Of a stretch of DNA of 64,000 bases, positions 1 through 8,597 are shown piece after piece. Both the position numbers and the translations under genes were made by a program. Location: contig NZ_CP049039.1 in assembly GCF_011040495.1 (NCBI RefSeq), positions 1 through 64,000 of the forward strand, written 5' to 3'. Source of the DNA: Pseudohalocynthiibacter aestuariivivens. GTDB taxonomy: Bacteria; Pseudomonadota; Alphaproteobacteria; Rhodobacterales; Rhodobacteraceae. Below the pieces are notes generated by a model, which was not told where the DNA came from, made no database searches, and worked only from the letters and a program-made list of their open reading frames with translations. Numbering within the stretch: the first letter of the stretch is position 1; each line of letters opens with the position of its first letter.

Positions 1-1949
1 AGGCGTGGCCAACACATATCATCGTCGCAGGAGAGGCCTGCCCCGGTTCCACACTGACGCGCCATTTCGACGAAGTGCCCGGATCGGCCCTGATCAACGA
101 ATACGGCCCGACAGAGACCACCGTCTGGGCGACGGCGTATCAATGCAAGCCGACTGACAATTTGGTGTCATCCGGGCAACCGATCGCAGGGACGTGGGTG
201 GCCGTAGTCGATGCCGATGGCAAAATTCTGCCCAGCGGCATGCCGGGCGACTTGATCATCGGCGGCGCAGGCGTGGCGGATGGGTATGCGGACAACCCCG
301 CTGCGACGGCAGAGCGATTTGGCACCCGCGCGGATCAACCGGCCTTTGCCGAGTTGCCCGGACCACGCTATTTCCGAACCGGAGATCGCGCCGTCATCTC
401 GGGTCGTCAGCTCAATTATCTTGGCAGGGCTGACGACCAGATCAACGTCGGCGGTGCGCGGGTCGAGCCCGGAGATATCGAAAACACGCTGCTGCGGACA
501 CGGATGATCTCGGCAGCGGTTGTCACCGCTGCGGATGTTCGGCCATTGCCGGAATTGCTTGGCTCGCTGCCTGCTGAAACGGTCGCCGCGGCGATGCGCG
601 AGGCGGGTGCAAGCAATGACCCGACGGCCGCATTGACGCAGTTCCTGCAACGTGAAGGGCAGCCCGATCTGCGGCTGGTCGCGCATGTCGAACACAGCGG
701 AGCGCTCGATACAAATGCGCTGTGCGCGGCGGCTGCCCGGGATTTACCACCACACATGCGCCCGGCGCTCTATGTCGTTCACGACAGCCTGCCGCGCACC
801 CCCAACGGCAAGCTGGACCGCGCCGCCGCCGCCGACCTGCCGATCATCGAACAGGCACCGGCCGATCCACCGCCGCGCCCTGCGGCGGCACCAAATGACG
901 CGATCGTTGCAAAGCTGACCGGACTATTCCAGCACGAGGTGCGCAACCCGTCCTTCGGCCCGCAGGATTCTCTTTTCGATCATGGTGGCAACTCGCTGAC
1001 GGCAATCCGTCTGCTATTGGCCATCGAAGAGACGTTCGGGGTCCGGCTCTCGACCACGGTGCTTTATGAGGCGCCAAGCCCTGTCGCGCTTGCGGCCCAT
1101 CTGGCGACCGGCGATGGCGATACTGACGCAGCCCCGATTTTTATCGTGCCGTGCGATGTTGGCTATTCGGCACCTCCGCCCGCGTTTCATCTGGCGCTGA
1201 CCGCACATCGGCCGGCAGAGTATCTGGAACATCCCTGCATGCGCCCTGGCACCCCGCCGATCTGGACTCTGGCCGAGCTTGCGCAAATCTACGTTGGCCA
1301 GATCGAGAAGCGATGGCCGACCGGGCCGATCCTGCTGGGCGCGTTCTGTATCGGGGCTTATGTGGCCACCGAAATCGCGCGCCAGTTCGCGGCAAAGGGT
1401 CGCCCGATTGCGCATCTGGCCCTGCTCGATCCGAACATTCCGCGTCTTCAGGTCATGCGCATGCACATGGAAGCGGGCCTGCCATACAACGGTGGGGCCA
1501 AGACGCTCGCCGGCCGTGCGATTGACCTCTGTGACCGGGTAATCAATGCGCGGCTGCTGCTGGGCGATGGGTATCTGCAGGGCGACCGGCGGCGGTCCAA
1601 GGCGCTGCGGGCCTATGGGATTTACGTATCAATGCGCTATCTGCGACGCTTCAACGGCGCGCCGGAACATCTGAGCCTTGATTACTGGGCGCGTAGCCTG
1701 ATGATCTCTGCCGGGGCCTATGACGACCTGACACCCTACACTGGCCGCGTCGATATCATCGCCTCCGAAGAACACAGAGCAACGTTGGAAGGAAACCCCG
1801 AATTCTTGCAGGCGATCCTGCCGGATCACACAATCCATTACGCTGAGGACACGCATTGGGACATCGGCATGACGGCGAAAACCGCCAAATGCGTGAGCGA
1901 TTGCTTTAAATCCGCATTGGACGGCATCACCCAAGAGTCGGCAGGCTGA
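1..1949 (+). CDS. NRPS-like protein, C-terminal part: adenylation, carrier and thioesterase domains (5' end outside window)
   Basis: The reading frame is open from the first bases of the window, so the true start lies upstream. Adenylation-domain core motifs are visible in order: NEYGPTE near 97, YFRTGD near 370, GRADDQINVGG near 424 and TPNGKLDR near 798. A carrier domain follows, with the phosphopantetheine-site motif HGGNS near 980. The last ~270 residues form an alpha/beta-hydrolase thioesterase with a late candidate histidine (THWD, near 1851). The usual GxSxG nucleophile elbow reads GAFCIGA (near 1338), so the nucleophile appears to be cysteine. One module of this kind would activate one acyl or amino acid, tether it and release or transfer it. 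A flippase gene follows after 8 bases, so a role in decorating an exported polymer is plausible but inferred. Confidence 0.88.
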   Translation, partial: AWPTHIIVAGEACPGSTLTRHFDEVPGSALINEYGPTETTVWATAYQCKPTDNLVSSGQPIAGTWVAVVDADGKILPSGMPGDLIIGGAGVADGYADNPAATAERFGTRADQPAFAELPGPRYFRTGDRAVISGRQLNYLGRADDQINVGGARVEPGDIENTLLRTRMISAAVVTAADVRPLPELLGSLPAETVAAAMREAGASNDPTAALTQFLQREGQPDLRLVAHVEHSGALDTNALCAAAARDLPPHMRPALYVVHDSLPRTPNGKLDRAAAADLPIIEQAPADPPPRPAAAPNDAIVAKLTGLFQHEVRNPSFGPQDSLFDHGGNSLTAIRLLLAIEETFGVRLSTTVLYEAPSPVALAAHLATGDGDTDAAPIFIVPCDVGYSAPPPAFHLALTAHRPAEYLEHPCMRPGTPPIWTLAELAQIYVGQIEKRWPTGPILLGAFCIGAYVATEIARQFAAKGRPIAHLALLDPNIPRLQVMRMHMEAGLPYNGGAKTLAGRAIDLCDRVINARLLLGDGYLQGDRRRSKALRAYGIYVSMRYLRRFNGAPEHLSLDYWARSLMISAGAYDDLTPYTGRVDIIASEEHRATLEGNPEFLQAILPDHTIHYAEDTHWDIGMTAKTAKCVSDCFKSALDGITQESAG

Positions 1950-1957
1950 GCGCTCCG

Positions 1958-3460
1958 ATGCACAATGAAGCGCCAGCGCGCAGCGCATCGGGCGCGGCCG
2001 TGCGTGCCTTGACGATCATCGGTAGTGCGTCAGCGTTGCGCATTCTGATCGGCATTTTACGGCTCAAGATCATCGCGGCACTGCTGGGGCCGACCGGTGT
2101 CGGGCTCTTTGGGCTTTTCACCAATCTTCAGGGCTCGATCGCGTCGGTTGCGGGCCTTGGACTGAATTTCGGCGGCGTGCGCCAATTGGCGCTGGCAAAA
2201 GATGACCCTGCCCGGCTGACAAGCGCCCGCCAAGCACTGTTCATCGGCAATCTGCTGCTTGGCCTGATCGCCGTTCCGGTGATATTTTTCGCGCGGGAAT
2301 GGCTGGCGGAATTGACATTTCAAGACTCCGGGCGGGCGTGGGAGTGCGGGCTGATCGGCATCGGGGCCATGCTGACGATGATGGCCGGCTCACAGGCTGC
2401 GGTGCTTCAGGCGCTCGGCTTCATCAAGCCGCTCGCATGGCTCAGCGTAATCGAGATCACGCTGGCGACCGTCATTGGCACCGTGATCTTGTTGGAATGG
2501 CGCATTGGAGGGGTCATTGCGCTGGTTCTGCTGACGCCTGCGCTCAATTTCCTGATTGGGCTGGTTCTGGTAGCGCGCAACGCCGGGACCGACATGGTGC
2601 CGCGTTGGCGCGCTCTGCCCCAGCAATGGCGCGAAGCCGTGTCTGTTTCGGTCGCGCACATGGCCGGGACAAGCGTCGCGTTGCTAACGCTGACCTTTGT
2701 TCTGGCAGTTACGGGATACTATCGGGGTACCGCCGATGTGGGTCGGTTGCAGGCGGTGCTGTCGATTTCGGGGTTATCAACCAGCTTTCTCATCGCCGCG
2801 ATGCAGACCGATTATTACCCCCGGTTGATGAATTGCGCCTCCAACGTTGCCGAAACGAACGCGCTGGTAAACGCGCAGGCTCGGCTGGGGTTGCTGGTCA
2901 GTGGCCCGTTGCTGATCGGGTTGGCCGGAACGGCAGAATGGATTCTTCCGCTGCTTTTTTCCGCCGAGTTCACACCGGCAGCACCTCTCATGGGCTGGTG
3001 GCTTCTGTCTGACGTGCTGCTGGTTCCTGCGTGGGTCGTCGGTTTCTTGATGGTCGCCCATCAAGACAGCAAAGCCTATTTCACGACCCAGTTTCTGGCG
3101 AACCTGGCTTTTGCAGCGGCGGTATCCGGGCTTCTCGGGCTAGGCTACGGGCTGACTTCACTGGCGCTCGGCAAAATCGCAATGACGGCAATCCTGCTTG
3201 TGCTGGCGACCGTCATTGCCAGACGACACTACGGATTTCGATGGTCGGGCAAGGTGGCCACACTGGCGGCGCTGATGCTTGCGATCATCGCCGGGCTGCG
3301 CATTCTTGCCATGCTCTGGCCCGGTGCAGCCATCGTGCCGGGCGTATTGGCAGCGATCCTGTGCGGCCTCTACAGCCTTCGCTGTATAGCGCGCATGGCC
3401 GATGGTGGTATTGCTGCGCGGCTCGGGTTTTTAGGCACGCGCCGCAAGGTGCACAAATAA
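1958..3460 (+). CDS. Wzx-type polysaccharide/lipid-linked oligosaccharide flippase
   Basis: This 500-residue protein is very hydrophobic along its whole length, with about a dozen predicted membrane segments. Its early segment KIIAALLGPTGVGLFGLF is the signature of O-antigen translocases of the MATE/MOP superfamily. Such proteins flip undecaprenyl-linked repeat units across the inner membrane. The start ATG lies 8 bases after the NRPS-like stop, which suggests one transcript. The neighbouring sugar-activation genes support a surface-glycan locus. The exact substrate cannot be read from the sequence. Family assignment is strong; the pathway is inferred. Confidence 0.85.
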   Translation: MHNEAPARSASGAAVRALTIIGSASALRILIGILRLKIIAALLGPTGVGLFGLFTNLQGSIASVAGLGLNFGGVRQLALAKDDPARLTSARQALFIGNLLLGLIAVPVIFFAREWLAELTFQDSGRAWECGLIGIGAMLTMMAGSQAAVLQALGFIKPLAWLSVIEITLATVIGTVILLEWRIGGVIALVLLTPALNFLIGLVLVARNAGTDMVPRWRALPQQWREAVSVSVAHMAGTSVALLTLTFVLAVTGYYRGTADVGRLQAVLSISGLSTSFLIAAMQTDYYPRLMNCASNVAETNALVNAQARLGLLVSGPLLIGLAGTAEWILPLLFSAEFTPAAPLMGWWLLSDVLLVPAWVVGFLMVAHQDSKAYFTTQFLANLAFAAAVSGLLGLGYGLTSLALGKIAMTAILLVLATVIARRHYGFRWSGKVATLAALMLAIIAGLRILAMLWPGAAIVPGVLAAILCGLYSLRCIARMADGGIAARLGFLGTRRKVHK

Positions 3461-3483
3461 GGCCCTCGGGGCAGCACTGGACG

Positions 3484-4323
3484 TTACCAGGCAGTCAACC
3501 CGCCATCGACAATCAGATTCTGGCCGGTGATATAGCTTGATGCGTTGCTGGCCAGAAAAATCAACGCGCCAGTCACCTCGTCCGCCGCTCCCATCCGACC
3601 CATCGGCACGCGGGCACTGTAACGAGATTGGAACACTTCGTTCTGGCCATCCGCAATCCCACCAGGGGACAGCGTGTTCACGCGCACGCCCTTGTCACCC
3701 CAGTAGGTCGCGAAATATTGTGTAAGACCGATGACCCCTGCCTTGGATGCACTGTAGGCGGCGGGGGTATTGATCGGCCTGCCGCGGTATTCCGATCCTT
3801 CGTAGATCCTCGGGTCTGGTCCTGCGACGCCATAGATCGAAGACGTATGGATAATCGAACCGGTACGGCGGCGTGCCATGCGCCCACCAATCTCACGGGT
3901 CACGTAGAAAGCACCGTCAAGGTTCGTGGCCATGATTTCGCGCCAGACTTCTGGCTCAAATGTCTCCGCCGAATCGAAGAAACGGTCAAGTACCCGACTC
4001 TTGCTGGCGGCGCTGTTGTGCAAGATTACAATCGGCCCCAGCGCTGCCTCGATCTGGCTGGCAAGAGGCGCAATTGCCTCGGGGTCGGAGATGTCGGCGC
4101 TGAAACCGGCAGCGCGCCCACCATAAGTCGTCACCAGTTCATCGGCAAAGCTCTTGGTATCCGTAATGTCTTGGTCCACGATCGCGACATGCGCGCCATG
4201 ATCCGCCAGCGCGGCGCAGAACCGTCGGCCCAGAAGGCCCAGTCCACCCGTCACCACCGCGACACGATCCGACAGGTCGAAAAGCCGACGGTACTCACCC
4301 TTTCCGTTGGCTGACCAAGTCAT
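3484..4323 (-). CDS. Short-chain dehydrogenase/reductase of a glycan locus (PtmA-like context)
   Basis: A 279-residue classical SDR. It has the Rossmann motif VVTGGLGLLGRRF near residue 25 and the catalytic AYSASKAG (YxxxK). The C-terminus, ITGQNLIVDGGLTAW, is typical of the family. It should oxidise or reduce a hydroxyl/keto group with NAD(P). Its start overlaps the stop of the cytidylyltransferase gene by 4 bases (ATGA), so the two are translationally coupled. The order oxidoreductase - CMP-sugar synthetase - SDR resembles the ptmF-ptmB-ptmA genes of Campylobacter legionaminic-acid synthesis. That parallel is context-based and the substrate is not established. Confidence 0.88.
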   Translation of the reverse strand: MTWSANGKGEYRRLFDLSDRVAVVTGGLGLLGRRFCAALADHGAHVAIVDQDITDTKSFADELVTTYGGRAAGFSADISDPEAIAPLASQIEAALGPIVILHNSAASKSRVLDRFFDSAETFEPEVWREIMATNLDGAFYVTREIGGRMARRRTGSIIHTSSIYGVAGPDPRIYEGSEYRGRPINTPAAYSASKAGVIGLTQYFATYWGDKGVRVNTLSPGGIADGQNEVFQSRYSARVPMGRMGAADEVTGALIFLASNASSYITGQNLIVDGGLTAW

Positions 4324-5027
4324 GTGCTTTCCTCCAGCTGGCGGCGCATCAAAATCTCCAGCAACTCGAAATCGACTTCGGTATCCACATCGATGGATCG
4401 CGCTGAGGGCATCTCAAAAAACCGGGTGTCGTCGTAGAACACCTCTGGCCGTACCACAAAGGTATCGCGCTGCCACACGTAGATCGCGGCATTCATATCA
4501 AAGCAGGCCGGCCCGTCCTGCCGGCGTGTCACCAAATTCGTGTGTCGCTTGGAAAGTTGGGCGACCCCGTCAAGGCCAACTTCGACCAGATTAAAATAGG
4601 GCGACCGGCGCGCCGGCGCGCCCGTGATGACGTTCGGCGCGCCACTGTCTTCGAGCAAACGAATAGCGGCGGCGATGTCACCCTGAGTACGCAGAGGTGA
4701 CGTCACATCGAGATCAACAACGATATCGGACAACCGTCCAAGCGCGGCTTCGGCATCAAGCAGGCAGTGGCGTATGGCAAAAACCTTGGCGGCGGTATCA
4801 CCAGAAAACTCATCAGGGCGCTTGACCGTATGACCCGCACCATAACGGCGCGCCACAGAAAGGATTTCGTCGCTATCGCTGCTGACCGCGATCAGATCGA
4901 ACAAGCCGGACGCGGTAGCTTGTTCGATTGTCCATGCCAGCAGAGGCTTGCCCAAGAGCGGCCGAAGGTTTTTTCTTGGCAGCCCCTTGGAGCCGCCTCG
5001 GGCACATATCGTGCAGATGCGCGTCAT
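4320..5027 (-). CDS. CMP-sugar synthetase, acylneuraminate cytidylyltransferase family
   Basis: A 235-residue protein. Its N-terminus ICTICARGGSKGLPRKNLRP matches the CTP-binding loop (ARxGSKGLPxKN) of CMP-N-acetylneuraminate/CMP-nonulosonate synthetases. DLDVTSPLRT, with the conserved aspartates, follows near residue 110, and a late EIDVDTEVDFEL-like block (here SIDVDTEVDFELL) is also typical. The enzyme would activate a nonulosonic or related sugar with CTP in the cytoplasm. It overlaps both operon neighbours by 4 bases. Which acid sugar is used cannot be told, and no sialic, legionaminic or pseudaminic acid synthase is seen within the window. Confidence 0.87.
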   Translation of the reverse strand: MTRICTICARGGSKGLPRKNLRPLLGKPLLAWTIEQATASGLFDLIAVSSDSDEILSVARRYGAGHTVKRPDEFSGDTAAKVFAIRHCLLDAEAALGRLSDIVVDLDVTSPLRTQGDIAAAIRLLEDSGAPNVITGAPARRSPYFNLVEVGLDGVAQLSKRHTNLVTRRQDGPACFDMNAAIYVWQRDTFVVRPEVFYDDTRFFEMPSARSIDVDTEVDFELLEILMRRQLEEST

Positions 5028-5938
5028 GCCGCAACCCAGACATTAATCGCCGCCGCCTGTTCCAGCGCAGCCACAAGCCCGCCCACGGCAGTCCCTTCAG
5101 CGGCGGAGCAGAGTATGCCACCCTCATCTTCCAGCATCGCAAGATGCATCGCACGATAGCTGGTATCGCGATCGCATTCGTAATGCGCAATCACGCCGTC
5201 AACCCCGAGGGTTCCGGCCATGAGATCCGCAGTCAAAGTTGCGTCGCGTGTGGTGACAACGATTTCGCGCCGGGCCGGACGGTCGAGATAGCTCAGGCGC
5301 AATTGCACCACCGGAGCCTGCGCCATCACCATCAGCGCTGAATAGTGTTCGTCCGCGTCTATTTGCAGAGCGCCCAGCGACCCGCCAAGCGCCGCCACCC
5401 GACGCCAGGGCCCGAAGAGCCAGAGTAGGTAGTCCAGCTCATGACTGAGATCACGCAGAACCCCGCCGCCCTGTTCGCGGAACGCAGAATAGGTCTGGCG
5501 GAAATCGCGGTCAGGACGCCATTCGGCGAGATGCTGGCCTGCCCGGACATCGACTGCTAGGACTTCAACACCAGCCAGCCGTGCGCGGAGTGCCGAGAGA
5601 ACGGGATGGAAACGCAGATTATACGCGACTGCCAACCGAGCAAAAATACCGGAGGGTGATGTGTACTGCGTGTCCGACAGGGGTTTCTCGACCAAAAGCT
5701 TTCCCCGGTATCCCAGCCTTGCAAGTGCTTCTAGGATTTCGACGTGCCGCGCGGTTTCGACAGCAATCACAACGTAATCCGGGCTTAGCGTATCCAGTGC
5801 CTCAGACAGTTCGGAATAGATAGTCATGGCCTCGGTGGTCTGTTGCGTAACGACCGCGACCTTGCAACCCAGATCAGACAGGATGCGCGCATGCCGTTGG
5901 CCGATCGACCCGTATCCAACGACAAGAACACGGATCAC
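5024..5938 (-). CDS. Gfo/Idh/MocA-family NAD(P)-dependent oxidoreductase
   Basis: A 304-residue protein beginning MIRVLVVGYGSIGQRHARIL, the N-terminal nucleotide-binding fold (GYGSIGQRH) of the Gfo/Idh/MocA family. LLVEKPLS near residue 90 is the family's EKP motif, with the lysine thought to assist catalysis. It is the first gene of a three-gene operon on this strand, overlapping the next gene by 4 bases (ATGA). It is likely to act on a sugar or sugar nucleotide in the same pathway. No precise substrate can be assigned. The promoter should lie in the AT-richer gap just above 5938. Confidence 0.86.
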   Translation of the reverse strand: MIRVLVVGYGSIGQRHARILSDLGCKVAVVTQQTTEAMTIYSELSEALDTLSPDYVVIAVETARHVEILEALARLGYRGKLLVEKPLSDTQYTSPSGIFARLAVAYNLRFHPVLSALRARLAGVEVLAVDVRAGQHLAEWRPDRDFRQTYSAFREQGGGVLRDLSHELDYLLWLFGPWRRVAALGGSLGALQIDADEHYSALMVMAQAPVVQLRLSYLDRPARREIVVTTRDATLTADLMAGTLGVDGVIAHYECDRDTSYRAMHLAMLEDEGGILCSAAEGTAVGGLVAALEQAAAINVWVAA

Positions 5939-6361
5939 GATGATGACACCGGATCGGAGCTGGTGGCATCAATTCCGGGGACATTTATAGGCCGATCAGG
6001 ACTCGGCCATGAGTGAGCCCGCAATGAATCGCTTTGTCGAAACCCAGAGCATCTGCTGCGCGTGACGGACACAGCATTTTTCACCAGATCAATCCTTGCC
6101 AACCTATTCATTTTCAGCGCGCCAAACTTTCAAAATAACTCAGGTACATCTGCCTAATAGAACCAGTTTCTTGCTATGCTATGCCCATTTCTGTGTCATA
6201 TCCAAGGCTTTTCGCTGTGTGAGCGGCAATGGGCTTTGTGGCCGTGACCGCCTACCTGTTGGTGAATAGGTGACTGCACAACTCAAGATTTACGCAACTC
6301 TGTTGTCTTAGCGCTCACCCACGCGCTTGTCGACCAAACCGCCCGTGATCCCGGCTCTGCG
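5939..6361. other. Intergenic region, no gene seen
   Basis: About 420 bases separate the glycan operon from the adenylylsulfate-kinase remnant. The middle (about 6080-6200) is AT-richer than its surroundings and could hold the promoter of the leftward operon. I could not place convincing -35/-10 boxes or a terminator. No coding potential with a recognisable product was seen on either strand. Confidence 0.5.
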
Positions 6362-6705
6362 TCACCCCGCGATCAACCCCATCTGCTCCAGCTTGAGAAT
6401 CACTTGATGTGCGCAGTTATCGACTTCGACATTTTCGGTCTCGACGCTGAGTTCGGGATTCACCGGCTCGTCGTAAGGGTCTGAGATGCCGGTGAATTCC
6501 TTGATCTTGCCTTCGCGTGCCAGCTTGTACAGGCCCTTGCGATCGCGGCGTTCGCATTCCTCCAGCGTGGTGGCGACATGGACCTCCACGAAGGCACCTA
6601 AGGCCTCCACGTCCTCGCGCACGGCGCGGCGCGTGGTGGCATAGGGCGCGATGGGGGCGCAGATGGCGATGCCGCCGTTCTTGGTGATCTCGCTTGCGAC
6701 ATAGC
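6362..6705 (-). pseudogene. cysC: 3' remnant of an adenylylsulfate (APS) kinase gene cut by a transposon end
   Basis: The frame reads the C-terminal half of an APS kinase: ICAPIAPYATTRRAVREDVE, then FVEVHVATTLEECERRD, then GLYKLAREGKIKEFTGISDP and DPYDEPVNPEL. These are the usual end of CysC, or of an ATP-sulfurylase/APS-kinase fusion. About 114 codons remain of roughly 200. Translation continues upstream only to about 6705, where transposon end sequence beginning TGTCAC replaces the gene. The Walker A half is missing, so no active kinase is made from here. The lost half is not in the window. Confidence 0.85.
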
Positions 6706-6785
6706 TGTCACTGTGCCATTAATTCATGGACGCTGATGTAGTGGCGGGACTTAGGACGAATTTTGTGCCCTTAATTACTGGATAT
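6706..6785. repeat. Left end of Tni element 1 with two TniA-binding-type repeats
   Basis: The end starts TGTCAC, the 5'-TGT(C) terminus typical of Tn5053/Tn402/Tn7-like elements, exactly where the APS-kinase frame stops matching. Two near-identical 19-mers follow, TGTGCCATTAATTCATGGA (6712-6730) and TGTGCCCTTAATTACTGGA (6764-6782), identical at 16 of 19 bases. Repeated sites of this kind are where the DDE transposase binds each end. The stop codon of tniQ lies about 10 bases beyond. The partner right end was not found; it was probably lost when IS66 and the IS6-type sequence arrived. Confidence 0.7.
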
Positions 6786-6792
6786 CCACAGG

Positions 6793-7734
6793 TTATCGTC
6801 GTGCGGTTTGGAGTATGCTTTCCGCAACCCTGAGCAATTCACCGCCGTCCGCGGTTGCTCCGAGTTCTGTGATCGCTTGCCTTGCCGCTGCGAGATACTC
6901 GGGCTTAGGTGAAGAGGTGATGCATGTGGGGTGCTTCTTTGATCGGGTTTTGTGATTTTCTCCAATCCGAACACTGCGAAGTGGCAAATCACCGACAAGG
7001 CTGGCCAACCGATCCACCAGTTTCCGTTTATGTGGGAAGGTAGCACGAAGCCTGCGTTCAGCGCGGGGATCGTTCTTCATCACCAGCGCGACCGCGAGCA
7101 AAGGCCGGGTCATTCCTAAATTGATCGCAGCTAGAATGCTGTGGCGATCCAAACGGCTCTGAGAAAATTTCGCACCGTGACGAAGTTTCGGCGCGAGTAC
7201 ACCTGCGACTTGCAACGTCAGGTCCATCCGTCGGCCCGAATGGACGTTCCCTTGTCGGTAGGCAATCATGAGGTACCTCGCCCCTTCTTGAGCGCGGCGG
7301 CGGAGCCCGCTGGGCGGTTGCGCAAGCCCCTCGGAATCACCTCGCAAAGGTACCAACTCAGACCCGCAGACTTCGCATTGCAATGACCACGAGAAGCGCC
7401 AATGGCGCAACGATATCCCGGGCTGTTTGCTTGTGCATGTCCGGCATTTTTGAAAATCTGACCATGAAACACACTCAACCGCGAATTCCTTGCGCCGCTT
7501 GAGCAACATGCTGTCGAGATCATTGGACGGCAGACGTAATGTGGTGCAGAATCTGTCGACGTCCACGCTAGCCAGATCGGCCAGCATTTCCGGCGGGTGT
7601 TCTTGTGCAAGCCCCAGATACCGGCAGAGCTCCGGCACAGCGCAATAGTTAGCGTCAGCAAGTCGGGCGAGCCAACTCGACAGAAGTTCATCCTGAAATG
7701 GTGCAGGGCGCCTCGGCAATGGTTTGCAGTTCAC
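6793..7734 (-). CDS. tniQ: TniQ-family target-selection protein of Tni element 1
   Basis: A 313-residue protein starting MNCKPLPRRPAPFQDELLSSW, with the TniQ/TnsD N-terminal motif (DELLSSWLARLA). It has Cys pairs of a zinc finger: CRTC near residue 95, then CEVCGSELVPL near 120. TniQ/TnsD proteins connect the AAA+ regulator to a target site. The start overlaps the tniB stop by 4 bases (ATGA). At 313 residues it is shorter than the TniQ of element 2 (353) and differs strongly in sequence, so the two elements are not recent duplicates. Confidence 0.85.
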   Translation of the reverse strand: MNCKPLPRRPAPFQDELLSSWLARLADANYCAVPELCRYLGLAQEHPPEMLADLASVDVDRFCTTLRLPSNDLDSMLLKRRKEFAVECVSWSDFQKCRTCTSKQPGISLRHWRFSWSLQCEVCGSELVPLRGDSEGLAQPPSGLRRRAQEGARYLMIAYRQGNVHSGRRMDLTLQVAGVLAPKLRHGAKFSQSRLDRHSILAAINLGMTRPLLAVALVMKNDPRAERRLRATFPHKRKLVDRLASLVGDLPLRSVRIGENHKTRSKKHPTCITSSPKPEYLAAARQAITELGATADGGELLRVAESILQTARR

Positions 7735-8597
7735 TCGAAAGCCGGTTGCGGCCGGTTCCGCAGGGTCCAGCTGTGCTTGGCCCAGACTGGCTGCCAGGAT
7801 TGGACGGCCTCATCCGTGATCCGTTCCTCGCCAGTTTCGACAGCGTCGACGGCGAGCGCCTTGATCATTGTGAACACGCGCGAGGTGACACCGCCGGTCA
7901 CACCCAAAATGCTACGCAACGATTGGACACTGAGACCAGATCCACGTTCCAACTGCATGGCCGCGATCAGGGTCTGGACGAGGCGGGAGAACTCCACATC
8001 GTCATCCCAGAGCGGCAGGAAATGTTCATCCAATCTGCGGGCTAATTGTTCATCGCCACGAATGGCTTCGGCAGCTTCGTTGACACCAAACACAACGAGT
8101 GACGCGCACAAATCGTTAGACAGGAAGCGCAGCATGTTCAGGAAGCGCCTCTGCTCACGATAGCTCCCTGCCAGAAGATTGTGGACCTCGTCGATCATGA
8201 TCATCTTCAGATCCATGCCACGCAGATGGCTGAGAGCCCGCACTTCCAGTTCTGAGATCGTATGTCGGCCCCACATTGGTGCGCCGATTGATGCAAGAAT
8301 GTGCTGATAAAACCGCCGTTCATCCGGTGCAGGTGGCGCTTGCAAGAGAAGGATCGGCGGGCGCGTGATGCCGATCTCAGAAGCGTACTGCGTCGGATAG
8401 AGGCTCTCCATCCTTTTGGCGATCATGGTCTTTCCGATACCGGAACTGCCATAGACCATGAGGCCTGGCATTCGTGACTGCCGAGGCATCTCCATCAAGG
8501 ATATCAATCTGTTGAGAACAATGGTTGCGCGGTCGAGGGCGATCCAGCGGTCGCTGCGAATGAGATCAAGTCTTTCGTCGTGGTCCATCAAAATCAT
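7731..8597 (-). CDS. tniB: TniB-type AAA+ ATPase of Tni element 1
   Basis: A protein of up to 288 residues. It has Walker A GSSGIGKT near residue 52 and the Walker B region MIMIDEVHNLLAG near 130, as in TniB/TnsC ATPases that pick and mark the target for the transposase. It overlaps the end of tniA at its start and tniQ at its stop, giving a compact tniA-tniB-tniQ operon. A start nine bases downstream (second in-frame ATG, 8588) is equally possible. The protein looks intact; the operon's promoter, upstream of tniA, has been removed by IS66. Confidence 0.87.
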   Translation of the reverse strand: MILMDHDERLDLIRSDRWIALDRATIVLNRLISLMEMPRQSRMPGLMVYGSSGIGKTMIAKRMESLYPTQYASEIGITRPPILLLQAPPAPDERRFYQHILASIGAPMWGRHTISELEVRALSHLRGMDLKMIMIDEVHNLLAGSYREQRRFLNMLRFLSNDLCASLVVFGVNEAAEAIRGDEQLARRLDEHFLPLWDDDVEFSRLVQTLIAAMQLERGSGLSVQSLRSILGVTGGVTSRVFTMIKALAVDAVETGEERITDEAVQSWQPVWAKHSWTLRNRPQPAFE

